A stretch of DNA of 64,000 bases from the NCBI GenBank assembly GCA_946699065.1, contig CAMPDV010000455.1, forward strand, positions 1 to 64,000, read 5' to 3'. The notes under the pieces are model-generated. The model was given only the letters and a program-made list of their open reading frames with translations. It searched no databases and was not told the origin of the DNA. Position numbers and translations under genes: made by a program. The DNA is from Loxodes magnus. Its lineage: Eukaryota; Ciliophora; Karyorelictea; Loxodida; Loxodidae. Shown here in pieces: positions 35,240 through 47,469 of this stretch (positions are counted from its first letter, which is position 1; each line of letters starts with the position of its first letter).

Positions 35240-36287
35240 AGCCAGACTATTTTAGTTTAAGTTAAAACATAGTACTACTAATTAGTCTATATTTATAAGA
35301 TAGCTAATTGAAACAAAAGTATCTGATTAGCAATAAATCTACATGATATAGACTATACTCTATTTCTACCTATTTACTATCTATTTTATGACTAACTATG
35401 TAATAGTAAAATGTATTGTAATATTTAGCATTATTGAAAAGCTTAATGTATAAAAATAGTAAATTTGAAAGAGTATAAATTTCCTATATGATGTATATTA
35501 AACTAAAATAAAATTTCTTATATAAATTATTTAATAATATTTTATATATATTAATTATAAGTTGAAAATTCTAGCAAAAAAGGAAGCAAGCAAATATATC
35601 ATGTAACCATTTTAAGTAAAATAATTGTTTAAATTAGTAATAAAGTTATTATAAATGAATATGTATTCAGATATTTTAATATATAATAGCTATTTTAATA
35701 TCTATCTATATTTAAAGATGCTTAATATTTAGCTCTTTAATTCTAAAAGGTTAGTATTATTATATAAGCTTGTATGGAATTATCATTTTAATCTACTTAA
35801 ATAATTAAATAATTTTAGATAAATAAAATTATTTATTTACATTTGCTATAAAATTAGAGCCTATTATTTTATTTTTACTAGTAGATATCTTCGTAGCTAG
35901 TTTTTACCCTAAAGTTATAAATTATGTATAATAATTTTATTGAGATATAAATGTTAATAAGAGATTTTTCCATGAGAATCTTAAAGATAAATTAAACTTA
36001 ACTTCTAAATATAGCTATTAATAATAAGAATTCTAATTTTATCAAATTATAAGACAGATAATAATTCAAATTATTTACTTAAATAGTTCAATATTTATAA
36101 AAATTATCAAGTAACCATAAATACATTTATACTATTTCACTACTAAATATCAACTAACTAGATCAAACTCTTCAAACATTACATATATATATTATACATT
36201 ATTCATTTATTTAACTATTAATTAAATTTATTATTTTAATATTTAATACTTATATATAAATAATATTATCATTTTAAATTATATTAG

Positions 36288-37829
36288 TCAGCCAATTCTT
36301 TTTAATGCTATATAGCTCAAATTTACTAAGTCGATCTTTAATACTGAATCTCTATCTTATTCATAAGCAAAAACATATCCAAACTTATTTCTTACTTTCA
36401 TCTCTGTCTAAGTAGCAACATTTTAAAAGATTTATATTTATTCTCATTATTCTTTGTTTCTTTTATATATTCTTCTTAATTATTATAATGTTTATAAATT
36501 TTTAATACCTCCAATTATAACTAAAGGTTCTAAGCACACTATAGGTCAAGCGACAGATTCAGGAAGTTTCAAATCACACTTACTCCATCTATCATTTTAT
36601 ATATTATATTTTCATATGTCGTTTAAAGTTTATCCTTTCTAATTTGCTCCTCCAAAAGAATAAATATTTTGTTCATCTTTATCTACTATTAATGCTTAAT
36701 AAGTTATTTAAAAAGGAAATTAAGAACAGTTCTATCATTTATTTTCATTTCCTATTTTTAACTTTTCTACTGATTATAATATCTGTCTCTTTCTAATACT
36801 ACCTCCAACTACATAAATATGTTCTTTAGCTACTGCTATTCCAAATCCAAATCTTTCTTCATTTAGATTACTAAGTCTTTTACTATTACCTTCATAATCA
36901 ATTTATCAAGTTTCTTTTATTCCTTAAAGTTAATTTTAAGATAATCCTCCAATTAAATATAACTTATTTTAATATGCTATACTTCTACTTCCTAAGGGGA
37001 TCATATTTTAAATTTTTACTTGCTGTAGTTATTCTTTTTCAATATCAAATAATCATAAATTTTTAGTTTCAAACTAAAAAAAGTGAATATGCATAGAATC
37101 TTTTAACTTTTATTATGTTTATTTCATTTAGTTTATATTTATCTAAACCATTTTTTATTCTTCTAAATTTATATTTTCTTATAGTTTCTACCTTATTAGT
37201 GAGATGTAATTTTTATTTAGGTTTTATATTTTATTCATTAAATTTCTAAGTAAAAGTATAAAATTTTATTTTTAAGTTTATAAGATTTTAATGTTTTAAT
37301 TTTATTACTTTTATATCATTTATTTTTAGTCTAAATTTTATATTTCAAAAATACTTTTTAAATTTAATTTAGAAATTATATTTCTATCTCTTATTCAATT
37401 CTATAAGATATTTATTTTCTAATCTAAATAAAAAACACTTTAAGATTATATTTCTTTATTCCTAAGATTACTTTATACTATTAAGTTAATAAGTAACTTA
37501 CTAATATTTTATTATTTCTTTGTAATAGTAAAAGCTTTTTTTATTATTTACCTCTATATATCTTTTAACTTCTATTTAGTATTCTAACCTTTTTAGATTT
37601 ATTATTCTTTCTCTTATATCTTTATTATTATATCTGTATCTTTAGGTAAATCTTCAAACTTAAAATGGTATACTTTCTAGCAAATAGGGCATGACATTAA
37701 TCCTTATAATCAGTACTGAGTATTCAAACATAAACCACAGTAAATATGTCCACAAGGTAAGACAGTTGGAAGAGCGTTAGTTAAGTTGTAATCATCCAAG
37801 CAGATTAAGCATTTTGGTAAGGCTTACAT
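36288..37829 (-). CDS. RING - coiled coil - kelch protein, copy 2
   Basis: ATG 37827-37829 to TGA 36288-36290, 514 codons in phase. RING ligands are identical to copy 1. It differs by in-frame indels in the linker (extra ~27 bp near 37215) and many substitutions in the kelch part (FGGANQKG, VGGSIRKR), mostly at positions that keep the repeat pattern; the TGA Trp codons are kept. Divergence is concentrated in the propeller while flanks are almost identical, which could reflect selection or conversion. Preceded by repeat A copy 3. Role as in copy 1. Confidence 0.85.
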
Positions 37830-37900
37830 TTTTATTATAATTTAGATAAAAATGTGGTTTAGAAGGTATTTTATAACAGATAACATCATAAAGTATGATA

Positions 37901-38371
37901 AATAAATAAATAAATTTTATTATAGAGCGCGTAGCACTCTCATTGGTGCGCAGCTCTTTAAAAAATGTTTCATACTGACAAGAATGTTTGTTACTGATAA
38001 ACCTTGTTCAATACTGGTATAATTATTCAGTACTGATAAAAATGTTCAAAACTGATATAATTTAAGAATACTCATATCTTTAATACTTGCTGGAGGTCCA
38101 AGGACATGGCAGGATTGTGTCTCAATGCATCACCAAAGCAGAGGACGACATGTGTCAATTATGGGTACTTAAATTCCCCACCTCTGATGAAGCTCGCAAT
38201 ATTATTTCTTTTTCGTTCCAGAATTAAAAATTATAATAAGTCAGTGCCGAAGGTCAAACTAGCAGATGTCTCGAGGCCAAGCCAAAGCAGAGGAAGACAT
38301 AAAGTCGATTATGGGTACTTAACTTCCCCAACCTCTGATGAAGATGACCTTGTTGCTCACCTTCGAACAAC
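37901..38371 (-). repeat. SINE-like repeat family A, copy 3
   Basis: Orthologue of copy 2 by unit duplication: tail at 37901-37920, hairpin 37924-37960, about five TACTGATA-type units (fewer than copy 2), and both ~70-bp blocks. Confidence 0.8.
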
Positions 38372-39230
38372 GAGCAAAGCAATTTAATAAAAATATATAT
38401 TATATTTTATTTATTATATGAATATAATTAGGTAGATCTAAATAAGAGTGTAAGAGTATAATAGATATTTAGTAATAATATGATATAAATATATATTATT
38501 AAAGCTAATACTTATACCTTGTTCTTCAATTACTTGGTGAGTTTAATTAGAGGGTATTTTAGTTTAATTTAGAGTGAGTTTAAAAGGATCTTTGAATAAT
38601 AATTTGGATTTGAAGTGGTTATAGGATATAAATAATAATTATAAATATAATTATGAAATCTATTTTAAGGTTTCTTATTTTGTTAAGATAATCTAAATAA
38701 TACTTTGATTAATGCTATATATTTTTATATATTTATGCTATTTTTATTAAAAGGCTTTGAATAAGGATAAATTTGTTTTAATTATATTAAGTTATTTTAA
38801 AATCATTTTTAATTGTTTCTCGCTCCAAGAAAATAAAGAAAAATACATTAATATTATGGACAAATAGTGAATCTCTCTTAATATATTTATTTAAATAACC
38901 CATTTTAAATATCAATTTGAAGAATTAAAATAAGGCTATGTAAGATTATTTTTAATATAAGGAATCAAAAATACTTTAATTTATTCACTAAGGGATTTTA
39001 CTAAAGCACTAATATTTAATAGTAATATACTCCTACAAATTAAAACTATTAAAACTAAATATATAATTTCACACCTTTTTAATTATTACTATATTAAAAG
39101 ACTAAAAATCATTACAACATAGTTTACATTTAGTTTAATTAAGAGTAAAATTACAGTCTAAGCTAGTTATATCTAATAATTAAATATATAAAATATATTA
39201 TTATAATTATCATATAAGAATATTTTAAAT
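38372..39230. other. AT-rich flank with empty insertion site
   Basis: Unit-conserved sequence. Positions 38830-38844 are the single 15-bp target that is duplicated around the 853-bp retroposon in unit 1. Confidence 0.6.
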
Positions 39231-39466
39231 AGGGAGCAATACTTCTACTGAGATTAACTTAAACTCAAGTACCATGGAAGTACTTAAGAGCGACGAACTG
39301 GACAAGAATCTTGACAATAGCCAAGCAAGAAAGAGCCATTGAGTAGCGACTGATGAAAGACGATTATATCTCTTGGGGCATGACTCCAAACATTCCGAAG
39401 TAAAATACAGAATTTCATAAGAAATGAAGCACTGGAGTAAACTTCCAATAAGAGATTTTTATTTAT
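39231..39466. repeat. repeat C, copy 2
   Basis: Counterpart of 14896-15135, with the start region more diverged. Confidence 0.5.
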
Positions 39467-39606
39467 TTTAAATAAAATTTTAAAGAACTGCGTATTATCG
39501 AGAGTGCTACGTGTTCTAAAATCCAATTTATATATAAATAATTATTATTTTATAAATTTTTTTAATATAATAACATATAAACTTAATAAATATTCTTTTT
39601 AAATCA

Positions 39607-39889
39607 TTTATTTACACTAAAACAGTTTTAGGAAACTTCTTTCCAATTGCTGACACTCTCTTTTTAAGGAATAACGGGGATATCCTGTTGTGCTCCAGGC
39701 ACAGCTGCTAGGGTGCTCCATCGTTATGAGCAGCCTGGCTTCATGCCCCTACCAGAGCGAATAACCTTAAAGAATGTGCTCAGAAAATGACTCTGACCAG
39801 GGACTTTCTCAGCGACAGGAAAGAAACTTGTTCCTAGTCATAAAACCAGAAAGTGTAGAAAAGGCCAATATCAGCTCAAAACATCTTTT
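39607..39889 (+). repeat. repeat B, copy 2
   Basis: Counterpart of 15281-15560. The B-box-like core is altered here (GCTTCATGCCC), so this copy may be inactive if the boxes matter. Confidence 0.6.
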
Positions 39890-40640
39890 CTATTATTTAA
39901 AAATTTGATTAACTTAAAATTGTTTGTATAAGGATTAATTTATTAGGGATTTGAATTTTGAATAATTGATTTAGTAAAAAGTTGAATATTAAAATAATAA
40001 ATCTGATTTCGTATTTGGATTTAAATATGAAGACTTTAAATATTAAAATGAAATAAGAATAATGATATAAAGGAATTGATATATAAAATGATAGAAATAT
40101 AGTAATATCTATTTAATAGAAAGATATTTGATTTTAGTAAAGCATAAGAAAGTAATATACAGTTTTATTCACAAATAAAAAGTATAAAAAGATGATCAGG
40201 ACTTTTAGAAATAAATTAGTATATTAAAAGGAATGTTAATTAATATAACTGCATAGTTTACATTTTACTTAATTAACTTTTAATGATAAATATAACTTAT
40301 AGAATAATAAAATAGAATCTATAAGATTATTATAAATATTACTATTATAGAAAGTTATAACATATTATACAAATTTAATAAATATTTTACCAAATCATTT
40401 ATTAATTTAGAACATTTTACCTAGTTAATTTAGGAAATGTAAGCCTTTAGAGAAAGATGTGACTTATAAATGAGATAAAGCAAAGTCTAAAAAAGTTTTA
40501 GATAAAATAAAATTTTATATTTTAATTAAAAACTATTTATAAGATTTTTGCTTGTTTCATATATATTTTAATTAAACTTAATTTACCATCTAAATTATTA
40601 AATTTATAATTTTTTTAATTATATATTTGGAAATAATTTA
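39890..40640. repeat. repeat R, copy 2
   Basis: Counterpart of 15570-16330, following repeat B. Confidence 0.55.
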
Positions 40641-40691
40641 CGGGAAAAAATAAAGATTTTTATTAAGATAAAAATAAAATTTCTTTTATCT

Positions 40692-40862
40692 TCATTTTAT
40701 TATACTGTTTAGATACGGAATTACTTTTTGTTCTCCTTTTGTAATTCCTTATAGTGGTTTGCCTTAAAATGATGAGGATGATTCTGGTGATTTTAATTTT
40801 TCTCTTCTAGTCTGGCTTATCTTCTTTCTTTGCTAATTTTTTGACTCCTTGTTATTCTCCAT
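40692..40862 (-). CDS. gene Y, small basic protein (unrecognised)
   Basis: ATG 40860-40862 to TGA 40692-40694, 56 residues: Lys/Arg/Gln-rich N-terminus (NQQRKKISQTRREKL), a Ser-rich turn (SPESSSSF), then a short C-terminus. Lies just downstream of gene F on the same strand. The unit 1 copy is frameshifted. Short and without a family match, so it could be the last exon of something longer. Confidence 0.4.
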
Positions 40863-41020
40863 TTCCTTGATATAATAATGAAAATTATATAATATTCTCT
40901 TATTTCTTTTATTTAGTAACTAATGAATATAATAGTAGAATAATAAGTAATTAAATAATATAAAATATTAGAAATGCTAATGTATAAACATGAGCCTTAA
41001 TAAAGTATTACTGATTTGGA

Positions 41021-41085
41021 GATAAATAAATAAATTTGATTATAGAGTGCATAGCATCTCGTTGATGCGCAGCTCTTTGCATATC
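41021..41085 (-). repeat. shared 3' hairpin/(TTTA)n tail in the 3' UTR of gene F, unit 2
   Basis: Same ~60-bp module as at the 3' ends of repeats A and E, beginning right behind the gene F TGA. Diverged from the unit 1 copy (TGCATAGCATCTCGTTGATG) but with the outer stem kept. Confidence 0.65.
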
Positions 41086-41610
41086 TCAATATATGTTCGT
41101 TTCTTCAAGTAAGCCTTCAGATAATAGAAATTCTTCTCTTATTAGTTGCATATCTTCCTCATTTTCCTCTATATTATCTCTTGTTCTTCTGTCTTCTATC
41201 TACGCTTTATTAGATCTTTTCTTCAAGTTTAATTTATTTTTTCTTACATATCTTACTAATTTTAATTTCTAATTATTTACTTTTTGATCAAGATTTTATA
41301 CACTCATAAAAATTATCCTTTTCCTGTTCTATATTTTTTTCTTTTTTATTTTTTCATTCAATTTTCTTTTCTATATATCCTCTTTTCCTTTTTTCTAATA
41401 AGTCTTTGATATAATCTTTTATTATCAAGTCAGCTTTAGCTCTTTTTTACTCTTCTTAGGTTCTAATGAATTTCTTGAATTTGGCTGTACCTCATATTAT
41501 ATCAAATAGTTCCATTCCTTATCTCTCTACTCCTATTACTCTAAGATTTCAGATACATTATTATCTTCCTTCTTTGTATTCTGAACGGTTTTCTATGATA
41601 TGCCTTTCAT
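41086..41610 (-). CDS. gene F, charged helical protein with two micro-introns (unrecognised)
   Basis: ATG 41608-41610 to TGA 41086-41088. Removing introns of 17 nt (41434-41450, GTAAAAAAGAGCTAAAG) and 22 nt (41280-41301) gives exactly 162 codons. The exons change phase at both introns, and the spliced product is consistent throughout: an acidic/Gln-rich N-terminus (SEILEQQEQRDKEWNYL), a basic middle (YIKDLLEKRKRGYIEKKIEW) and an acidic C-terminus (NIEENEEDMQLIREEFLL, ending LLEETNIY). Highly charged, helical, no membrane segment. I do not recognise the family. The unit 1 copy lacks exon 1. The hairpin/TTTA tail starts directly behind the stop. Confidence 0.65.
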
Positions 41611-41779
41611 TTTCTCTTATCTTAAAATAAAAATTTAATACTTATAAAAGAATTAGAAGTAATTTTGAAATAAATAATGAAAAAATATAAATACAGTTCA
41701 TTAAGCATCAATCTATTTTTTATAAAAATAAAATTTAGATTATCATTATGATAAATCTTATCAATATTTTATACTAATC

Positions 41780-42275
41780 TAAGATTAAAACATCTGATAA
41801 ATAAATATGATAATAGAACGCTTAGCACCTTGTTGGCGTGTAGCACTTTCAAAATTAATATTAAAAAAGTGTTCTCATACTTCTTATTGTAATTTAGTAG
41901 TCCAATAAGTCATTTTAGTTTCTCTAAATGGAGAATCTGCTTATTAAAAATTATTCTTGAATTTTGAACCAAATACTCCAGTCTTATTGAATAAAATCCA
42001 AATAAGAATTATTAATTATGTCATTATAGGCCCGTCAGTCAAACTTTCATAGTGCTAGCAAGAATCCTCAGGAAAGTTAGGTTTGTCTCTTCTGAGCTTG
42101 ATCACCCTTCTTCTTGTTGGGATTTAGTGCGAGATTACTCGTAATGCAGTATACATTTCAATAGATTACCTTTAAGTTCTCTGAAAGCGGTATATATCCA
42201 TATTTTATTTATGTGATAAAAAGATGCTTTTAAGACTTTTCATATTTATTTTATTTTTATTTTCTTAACTTTTAT
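41780..42275 (-). repeat. repeat E, copy 2
   Basis: Tail/hairpin relic at 41790-41850; minus-strand frame reads in one phase (LLALWKFDWRAYNDIINNSY; IQQDWSIWFKIQEQF). TGA precedes the tail. Same family as 31340-31850. Confidence 0.6.
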
Positions 42276-42286
42276 TTATTAAATTA

Positions 42287-43025
42287 ATCTTTATTTAATC
42301 TTGATCGAGTAAAAACTTCTTCTTGTGTGAATGAAATACTATCTAATATATTTTTTATGATATCATCAGATTAATAATTTTTTGATTAGATATCTAACAG
42401 TCCAAAAAAGATTCAAGAGAATATAATTGGTTTATGATAAAATTGTATTTAGCGTCTAAGTTATCCTAGTCCATTATCAAAAAATGAATTTAGTACTTTC
42501 ATGCATCGATGATCATATAACTTGTTAATCTTATATTTGTACTTGTATTTAAATTAGTTTCATAGAGAAATGAATATGATAAATGATTAGTATATAATAG
42601 AGAGCCTAGAAGTTTAGTATAACTAATATTTAGCTTTTAGGTTGCTAGAATACAGTCATTACTGTAATATTATCGATTAACTCTATATTTAAATGTATTA
42701 GATAAAGGATTATTATTGTAGAAAATATTCTAAGAAAAGTATCAGAATGTATTTTGCTATATTTTGAATTATAGTATAACAAGAAAACTTAAATTTTAAG
42801 TTTATAGCATGCATTTATAATATTTTCGGTATAAAGTTACTTATAATATAGAACTTATGTTAAATACACTTCAAATAAATCTATATACTTGAATTATTAA
42901 TAAAAATTTTTGGTAATTTAGTTGTAAAACATTGGTATGATTTCTCATAGAATCAGAATTTTCAAAAATAACTTAGAAGGGCAGAATACAATTATAAAAA
43001 TTTTTAATTTTAGCATAATTTTTGT
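42287..43025 (+). CDS. candidate gene of unknown function; strand uncertain
   Basis: Plus-strand frame gives a helical protein of balanced composition (NEILSNIFFMISSDQQFFDQ; INDQYIIESLEVQYNQYLAF; YDFSQNQNFQKQLRRAEYN) over about 240 residues with no phase change. The minus strand is also open and moderately protein-like, so the strand call rests on composition only. No start or stop is clear. It lies in the part missing from unit 1 and begins next to repeat E. Confidence 0.35.
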
Positions 43026-43877
43026 TTAATATACTTTAAATTTTATAAACTTAAAATTTTTTGTTTATTATTGTTCTATTTATTTTTTAATCTTTTTTAT
43101 TGTTTATATTTTTTTTAATTTTTATTGCAATTTTTTGTAAATAATATTTTATTTTTCTTTTAAAAACTTTTTTTCTAATTTTTAAAGCAATTATATAATT
43201 TAACAGTATAAAATTTTTCATTTAAATGTTTTTATATTATTAAATCTTCTAAATTATGTTAAAATTCTTTCATCTAATATTTTAGTTTTTCCTCAGCTTT
43301 TAAATTTCTATACCTTAGAAATTTTAGAAAACCAGATTTTTGTAACTTTTAATTTACTTTTTGTAGAATATAATAATTTAATTCAATCTTATGAAAGAAA
43401 GTAGATAAATAATCTTATATTTGAATTTATAATTTTTAGTTAAATTTTGGATTATTAAAAAAGAAACATTTAGAAATCTTTAGATTTCCTCTTTTTCTTT
43501 TTTATTGCCTTTTTGTTTTATTTAAATTATTATGATTAATTGGGATATTTATAAATTTTTTTTAATTGTAGCTTTCTAATTTTAAATCATTTTACTAGAT
43601 TTGCTTTTAGTTTAATTAATCATGAAATTTTAAAGTTATTCTTCATATATGATTTAAGAAAAATTTATTACTTTAATTTTATATTTTTAACCATCAATAA
43701 TATATTATAAATTTAAAATTTATTTTGGATAATTTAATATTATATATAGTACTTATAAAAGTTAGATATTTTGCTTCATTGGAAATACTTATTACTTCAG
43801 TATATATAATGGATAACTTTTTTTTAATTATTTTTCCTCCATTCTAGTAGACTTGATATAATGATGTTGCTGAAACA
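43026..43877. other. T-rich spacer
   Basis: Very T-rich on the plus strand. The complementary A-rich strand could be coding but shows no motif; I leave it unassigned. Confidence 0.4.
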
Positions 43878-44711
43878 TCATTCCTGAAACTGTATCTGTC
43901 CCATGTCTTGTGCTAAAGATTTTATTTTCCATCTTCTTACCCAAGTCCGAGTTCTTTCCGTAAAATCTTACGGAAGAATCACAAAAGAGGCATTAACTTC
44001 AGCATAATTTCTAGTTTTGTTCTTTCCTTTTCTGCCTTTCGCGACATGCTTTCTCAACCTCTAATTACTACCAATAATCTTTTTATTTAGAAAGGAATCC
44101 CTTATAGTTTTTGTAGAGATGCCATCCGCTATCACAGTAGAAGAATTACTTTTTCGACCGACTTAACTTATTCTCAGGAAGTTACTTAGCTACTGGGGGA
44201 ACATTTTTATTCCAACTTCATAGATGCTCCAGGCCAGAGTTGACTGGAGGATACAATTGAAAGCTTTTTTGTGCCGTAAATTAATTTCTTGCTTGAAATT
44301 GCTAATTTAAGATTATAAAGTCATTTTGGCCAGAATGAGCACCCTCAGCAATCTCTAAATTTCCGTCCTCAGATTAATCTTGACAAATTGAAGTGCAGAA
44401 TTTAATTTGGACTCCAAGCTTGGGAGTTTTCAGATCTGAGTAGCTAGGCATCTTGTTTTAGTATTATTAGCTCAAGAGTAAACCTTTCCTCAAATCAAAA
44501 ACTGGACAAGGAGAACTCTCTAATATCAGGAGTATAGATTTGTTAATTCTTGAATGGTTGCTCTTATTCCTAAGGAGTTCTAGAAGTCAGATTCGCATTC
44601 TATTTGAATTGTAGGAAGGGAATTTAATCTTTTTAATTTTCTTCGAATTTTTTACTTCTTCCCCCTACTTTACTTATTTGACAGTTAAAAATATTTTTGT
44701 AGATCCGACAT
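43878..44711 (-). CDS. gene Z (unrecognised), intact copy
   Basis: ATG 44709-44711 to TGA 43878-43880, 278 codons in one phase. Basic N-terminus (KQSRGKKQKIRRKLKRLNS), a Trp/Tyr-rich middle where several Trp are TGA, a helical segment (LRTEIQRLLRVLILAKMTLQ), then a basic stretch (NQRLRKHVAKGRKGKNKTRN) and FVILPQDFTERTRTWVRRW near the end. The ATG lies 72 bp behind the MORN stop on the same strand, suggesting clustered, possibly read-through expression. The opposite strand is also open from ATG 43809 to TGA 44681, but its translation is unusually rich in Phe, Leu and Ser, so I prefer the minus strand. Unit 1 keeps only the N-terminal half. Confidence 0.55.
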
Positions 44712-44783
44712 TTTTTTAATTATTAATTTAATGTAATAATAATAGTTCAAAATTAAATAATATATAAGTTTTTAATTTTTAAA

Positions 44784-46301
44784 TCAAACTTTTTATTAAG
44801 AGTTTATTTTTTAATCATCTATATATTTTCCGTTTAGAAATTTTCCTTATAAAATCTCTCCATTTATTTTTTTAAAAATTCCAGTTCCATATTTTTTTCC
44901 ATCTTTCCATTCACCTTCGTACATATCACCATTTGCATAATGGTAAATTCCTTTTCCATGTTTCTTATCATTTAAATAGTCTCCTACATATTTATCTCCT
45001 TTGCATTCTCCATGCTATCAAATAAAAGTTCCCTTTCCTTGTCTCTATCCGTTCATATATTATCCCTCATATCTATCTCCATTGTTTCATGTAAAGATTC
45101 CATATCCACTTTTTTAATCTTTTATCCAATCACCTTCATATTTATTTCTATTATAAAATTTCATCGTTCCGTAACCATCACGTTTTCCCTATCTTCAATC
45201 ACCTTCATAAATACTTCCTTCATTAAAATAATGAATTCCTTTACCGTGTTGCTTGTCTTCATAAAAATTTCCGACATATTCATCACCTTCGTTTGGCTTT
45301 CCAAAAGTCAAGGTTCCATGTCCTTGCTTTGTATCGTTTACAAAATATCCCTTATATATGCTTCCACTTTTTCATGTTTAAACTCCATATCCGTTTCTTT
45401 TTCCGTCTAATCATTCACCTTCATAGGTGCTTCCTTTTTTAGAATGAAATGTTCCTGTACCTTACATTCGCCCATTAAAAAATTCACCAACATACTTATC
45501 TCCTTTCCAAGGTTCTTATCCTCAAACAAAAACTCCTTTTCCTTATATTTTGTCATTTACAAATTATCCTTTGTATTTATCTCCATTCTATGATATAAGT
45601 ATTCCCTTTCCTTATCTCTTTCCGTTTATTCAATCACCTTCATAAATTTATTAATTTGCATAAAATTGAACTCCGAAACCTTCTCTTTCTCCATTACGGA
45701 ACTAACCTATATAGGTTTAATCTTTTTGTTTATTTTATTTTTATATGTAAACACCTTATCCATCAATTTAGTTTAAATATCATTGTCCGTTATACTCATT
45801 GCCAGATTTCCATATATAATGCCCATGTCCATGTCTATATAATTTTCCTTTTATGATAAATCCTGTATATAAATCTTTTTAATATCTTTTATTTTGTACA
45901 TATTCAACTTCTTATTACTTATAGTAGTCATATAAATTATTTTCTTACTTGAAACTTTTTAAAGTTTCCTCAAGTTTTTCATTGAAATAGTCAATTTTTT
46001 TTGTATTTTCTTCTTTTGGATCTACTTTATTTTATATCTCTTGAGCAAGTTTTTAATTTTATACTTACTATATGTTTTAATTTTATGTAAAAGTGATTTC
46101 TTCATGAGAAAACATCGGAGGAGGTAAATAATAATCACTATCAATATCTTTTTAAATTTAATAAGTATTCTTTTAATACTCTTCTTCACTTTATATATTT
46201 TCGAAATTTTGCTTTTTTGAGGACTGGCTAACAACTGTTTAAAATTATTCATCAACACTCTAATTTTAGTTTCTTTTTTTATTTGATTGACAACAACCCA
46301 T
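44784..46301 (-). CDS. MORN-repeat protein, intact copy
   Basis: ATG 46299-46301 to TGA 44784-44786, exactly 506 codons. MGCC at the N-terminus fits N-myristoylation (G2) with palmitoylation of C3/C4. Residues ~10-130 are acidic and Gln-rich (KDIDSDYYLPPPMFSHEE), then about fourteen MORN repeats to the end (GEWLDGKRNGYGVQTWKSGS; GKGTFIWQHGECKGDKYVG). Trp in FTWNNGD and FIWQHGE is TGA, and Gln in EGQYMNGQRQGKG is TAA/TAG, so this gene is the best single proof of the code. Known: MORN repeats bind phospholipid or act as scaffolds, and ciliates have many; membrane attachment is inference from the N-terminus. Confidence 0.9.
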
Positions 46302-46723
46302 TTATAATACTTTTATATATCATTAATCTTAAAAATTAGATCTATAGATAATCTTAAAATTTAAAGATGGAGATATAAGATAAAACTTAGTTTGTAATAT
46401 AAAAATAATTTATAATTAAATAACTCCATAATAATACATTCTTAGCAAAGCCAGTCTAAATAATTTATTCTTTTTAAGCTATTTAAATATTATAGTTATT
46501 TGATAAACTAAATTATCAATTTTAATATACTTTAGAAAAATTAATACAATTTGCTATTTTGCTTATCTAGGACTAAATTTTTAATTAACTATTTTATATT
46601 TAATAGTTAATTAAATATCTTCTACTTTATCATTATTTAATTAATATCCTTTTTTGTCTCTAAATCAATATTACATATACAAATAAAATAATACAGGCTT
46701 TTAATATTATATTAATTATATAA
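46302..46723. other. spacer between gene S and MORN gene, unit 2
   Basis: Counterpart of 19138-19559; nothing recognised. Confidence 0.4.
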
Positions 46724-47230
46724 TATTTAAATGTTAAATTGTATTATAAACATTATAATTGTTGCTGCACACTATTAAAAGTATAAGATAAAAGTTAAAT
46801 TCATAACGATAATTCATACTAATTTTATGCAGACAAAAGTAGACTACTTTTATAAAAAAATTGAAAGGAGTTAACAATTTAAAAGTTATCATTATTCCCA
46901 ATAATATTGAAAACATCTTTTTAGCTAAAGGAAGACTTAGAAATTCGCTAATTTGGCATCCTTATTTATAATTTGTACTTTATAGATGATTCTATTTCAT
47001 CAAAATCTATTTTTAAAGTTATTAAATTTGATATTATAAAATTTTCCTATAGTTTAAGCTTGATTAAGTTAGTCATATAGATCTTTAATTATGCTTTTTA
47101 TTATCTTTGTAAATTTATTTTCTTCATCAGCTTCTTTTATTTAATTAAAGTAATGCTTTTATTAATTTAATAAAATTGTAAATTAATCATAGCTACTAAT
47201 TTAAAAACTTCATTTTTTTAATTTCAACAT
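46724..47230 (-). CDS. candidate gene S (unrecognised), unit 2
   Basis: Almost identical to 19560-20066 (ATG 47228-47230). The same two phases look coding, so a short intron is likely. Function unknown; end not defined. Confidence 0.35.
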
Positions 47231-47469
47231 TATTAAAATATTTATTTAAAATGTGACTTAAAGTTCTTCTTTTAGTTATTTAGATATTTATTAAAAGACC
47301 AAATTTATTTCGCATTAGAAGATATAAAAAATAGTAAAGATATGAACTTAATGAAAATGATTTAAATTATTACAGTTTTAAGTTATCTTAAAAGAAATAA
47401 GATAGAATATATAATTTTAATTTTTAATACTTATATTCCAAATAATATTATAATTATTAAAATTATGTT

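Larger units (their letters stand above)
35375..47275. repeat. segmental duplication, unit 2
   Basis: Second copy of unit 1 (10152-20110), same order and orientation: kelch, repeat A, repeats C, B, R, genes Y, F, then a 2.8-kb part missing from unit 1 (41457-44277), genes Z, MORN and S. Genes here are the less damaged copies. Confidence 0.9.

Noticed and set aside
43809..44681. Plus-strand frame of 290 codons from ATG to TGA over gene Z
   Set aside because: Open only because nothing acts as a stop; composition is dominated by Phe, Leu and Ser, and the minus strand is more protein-like and co-directional with MORN. Kept in mind as an alternative.
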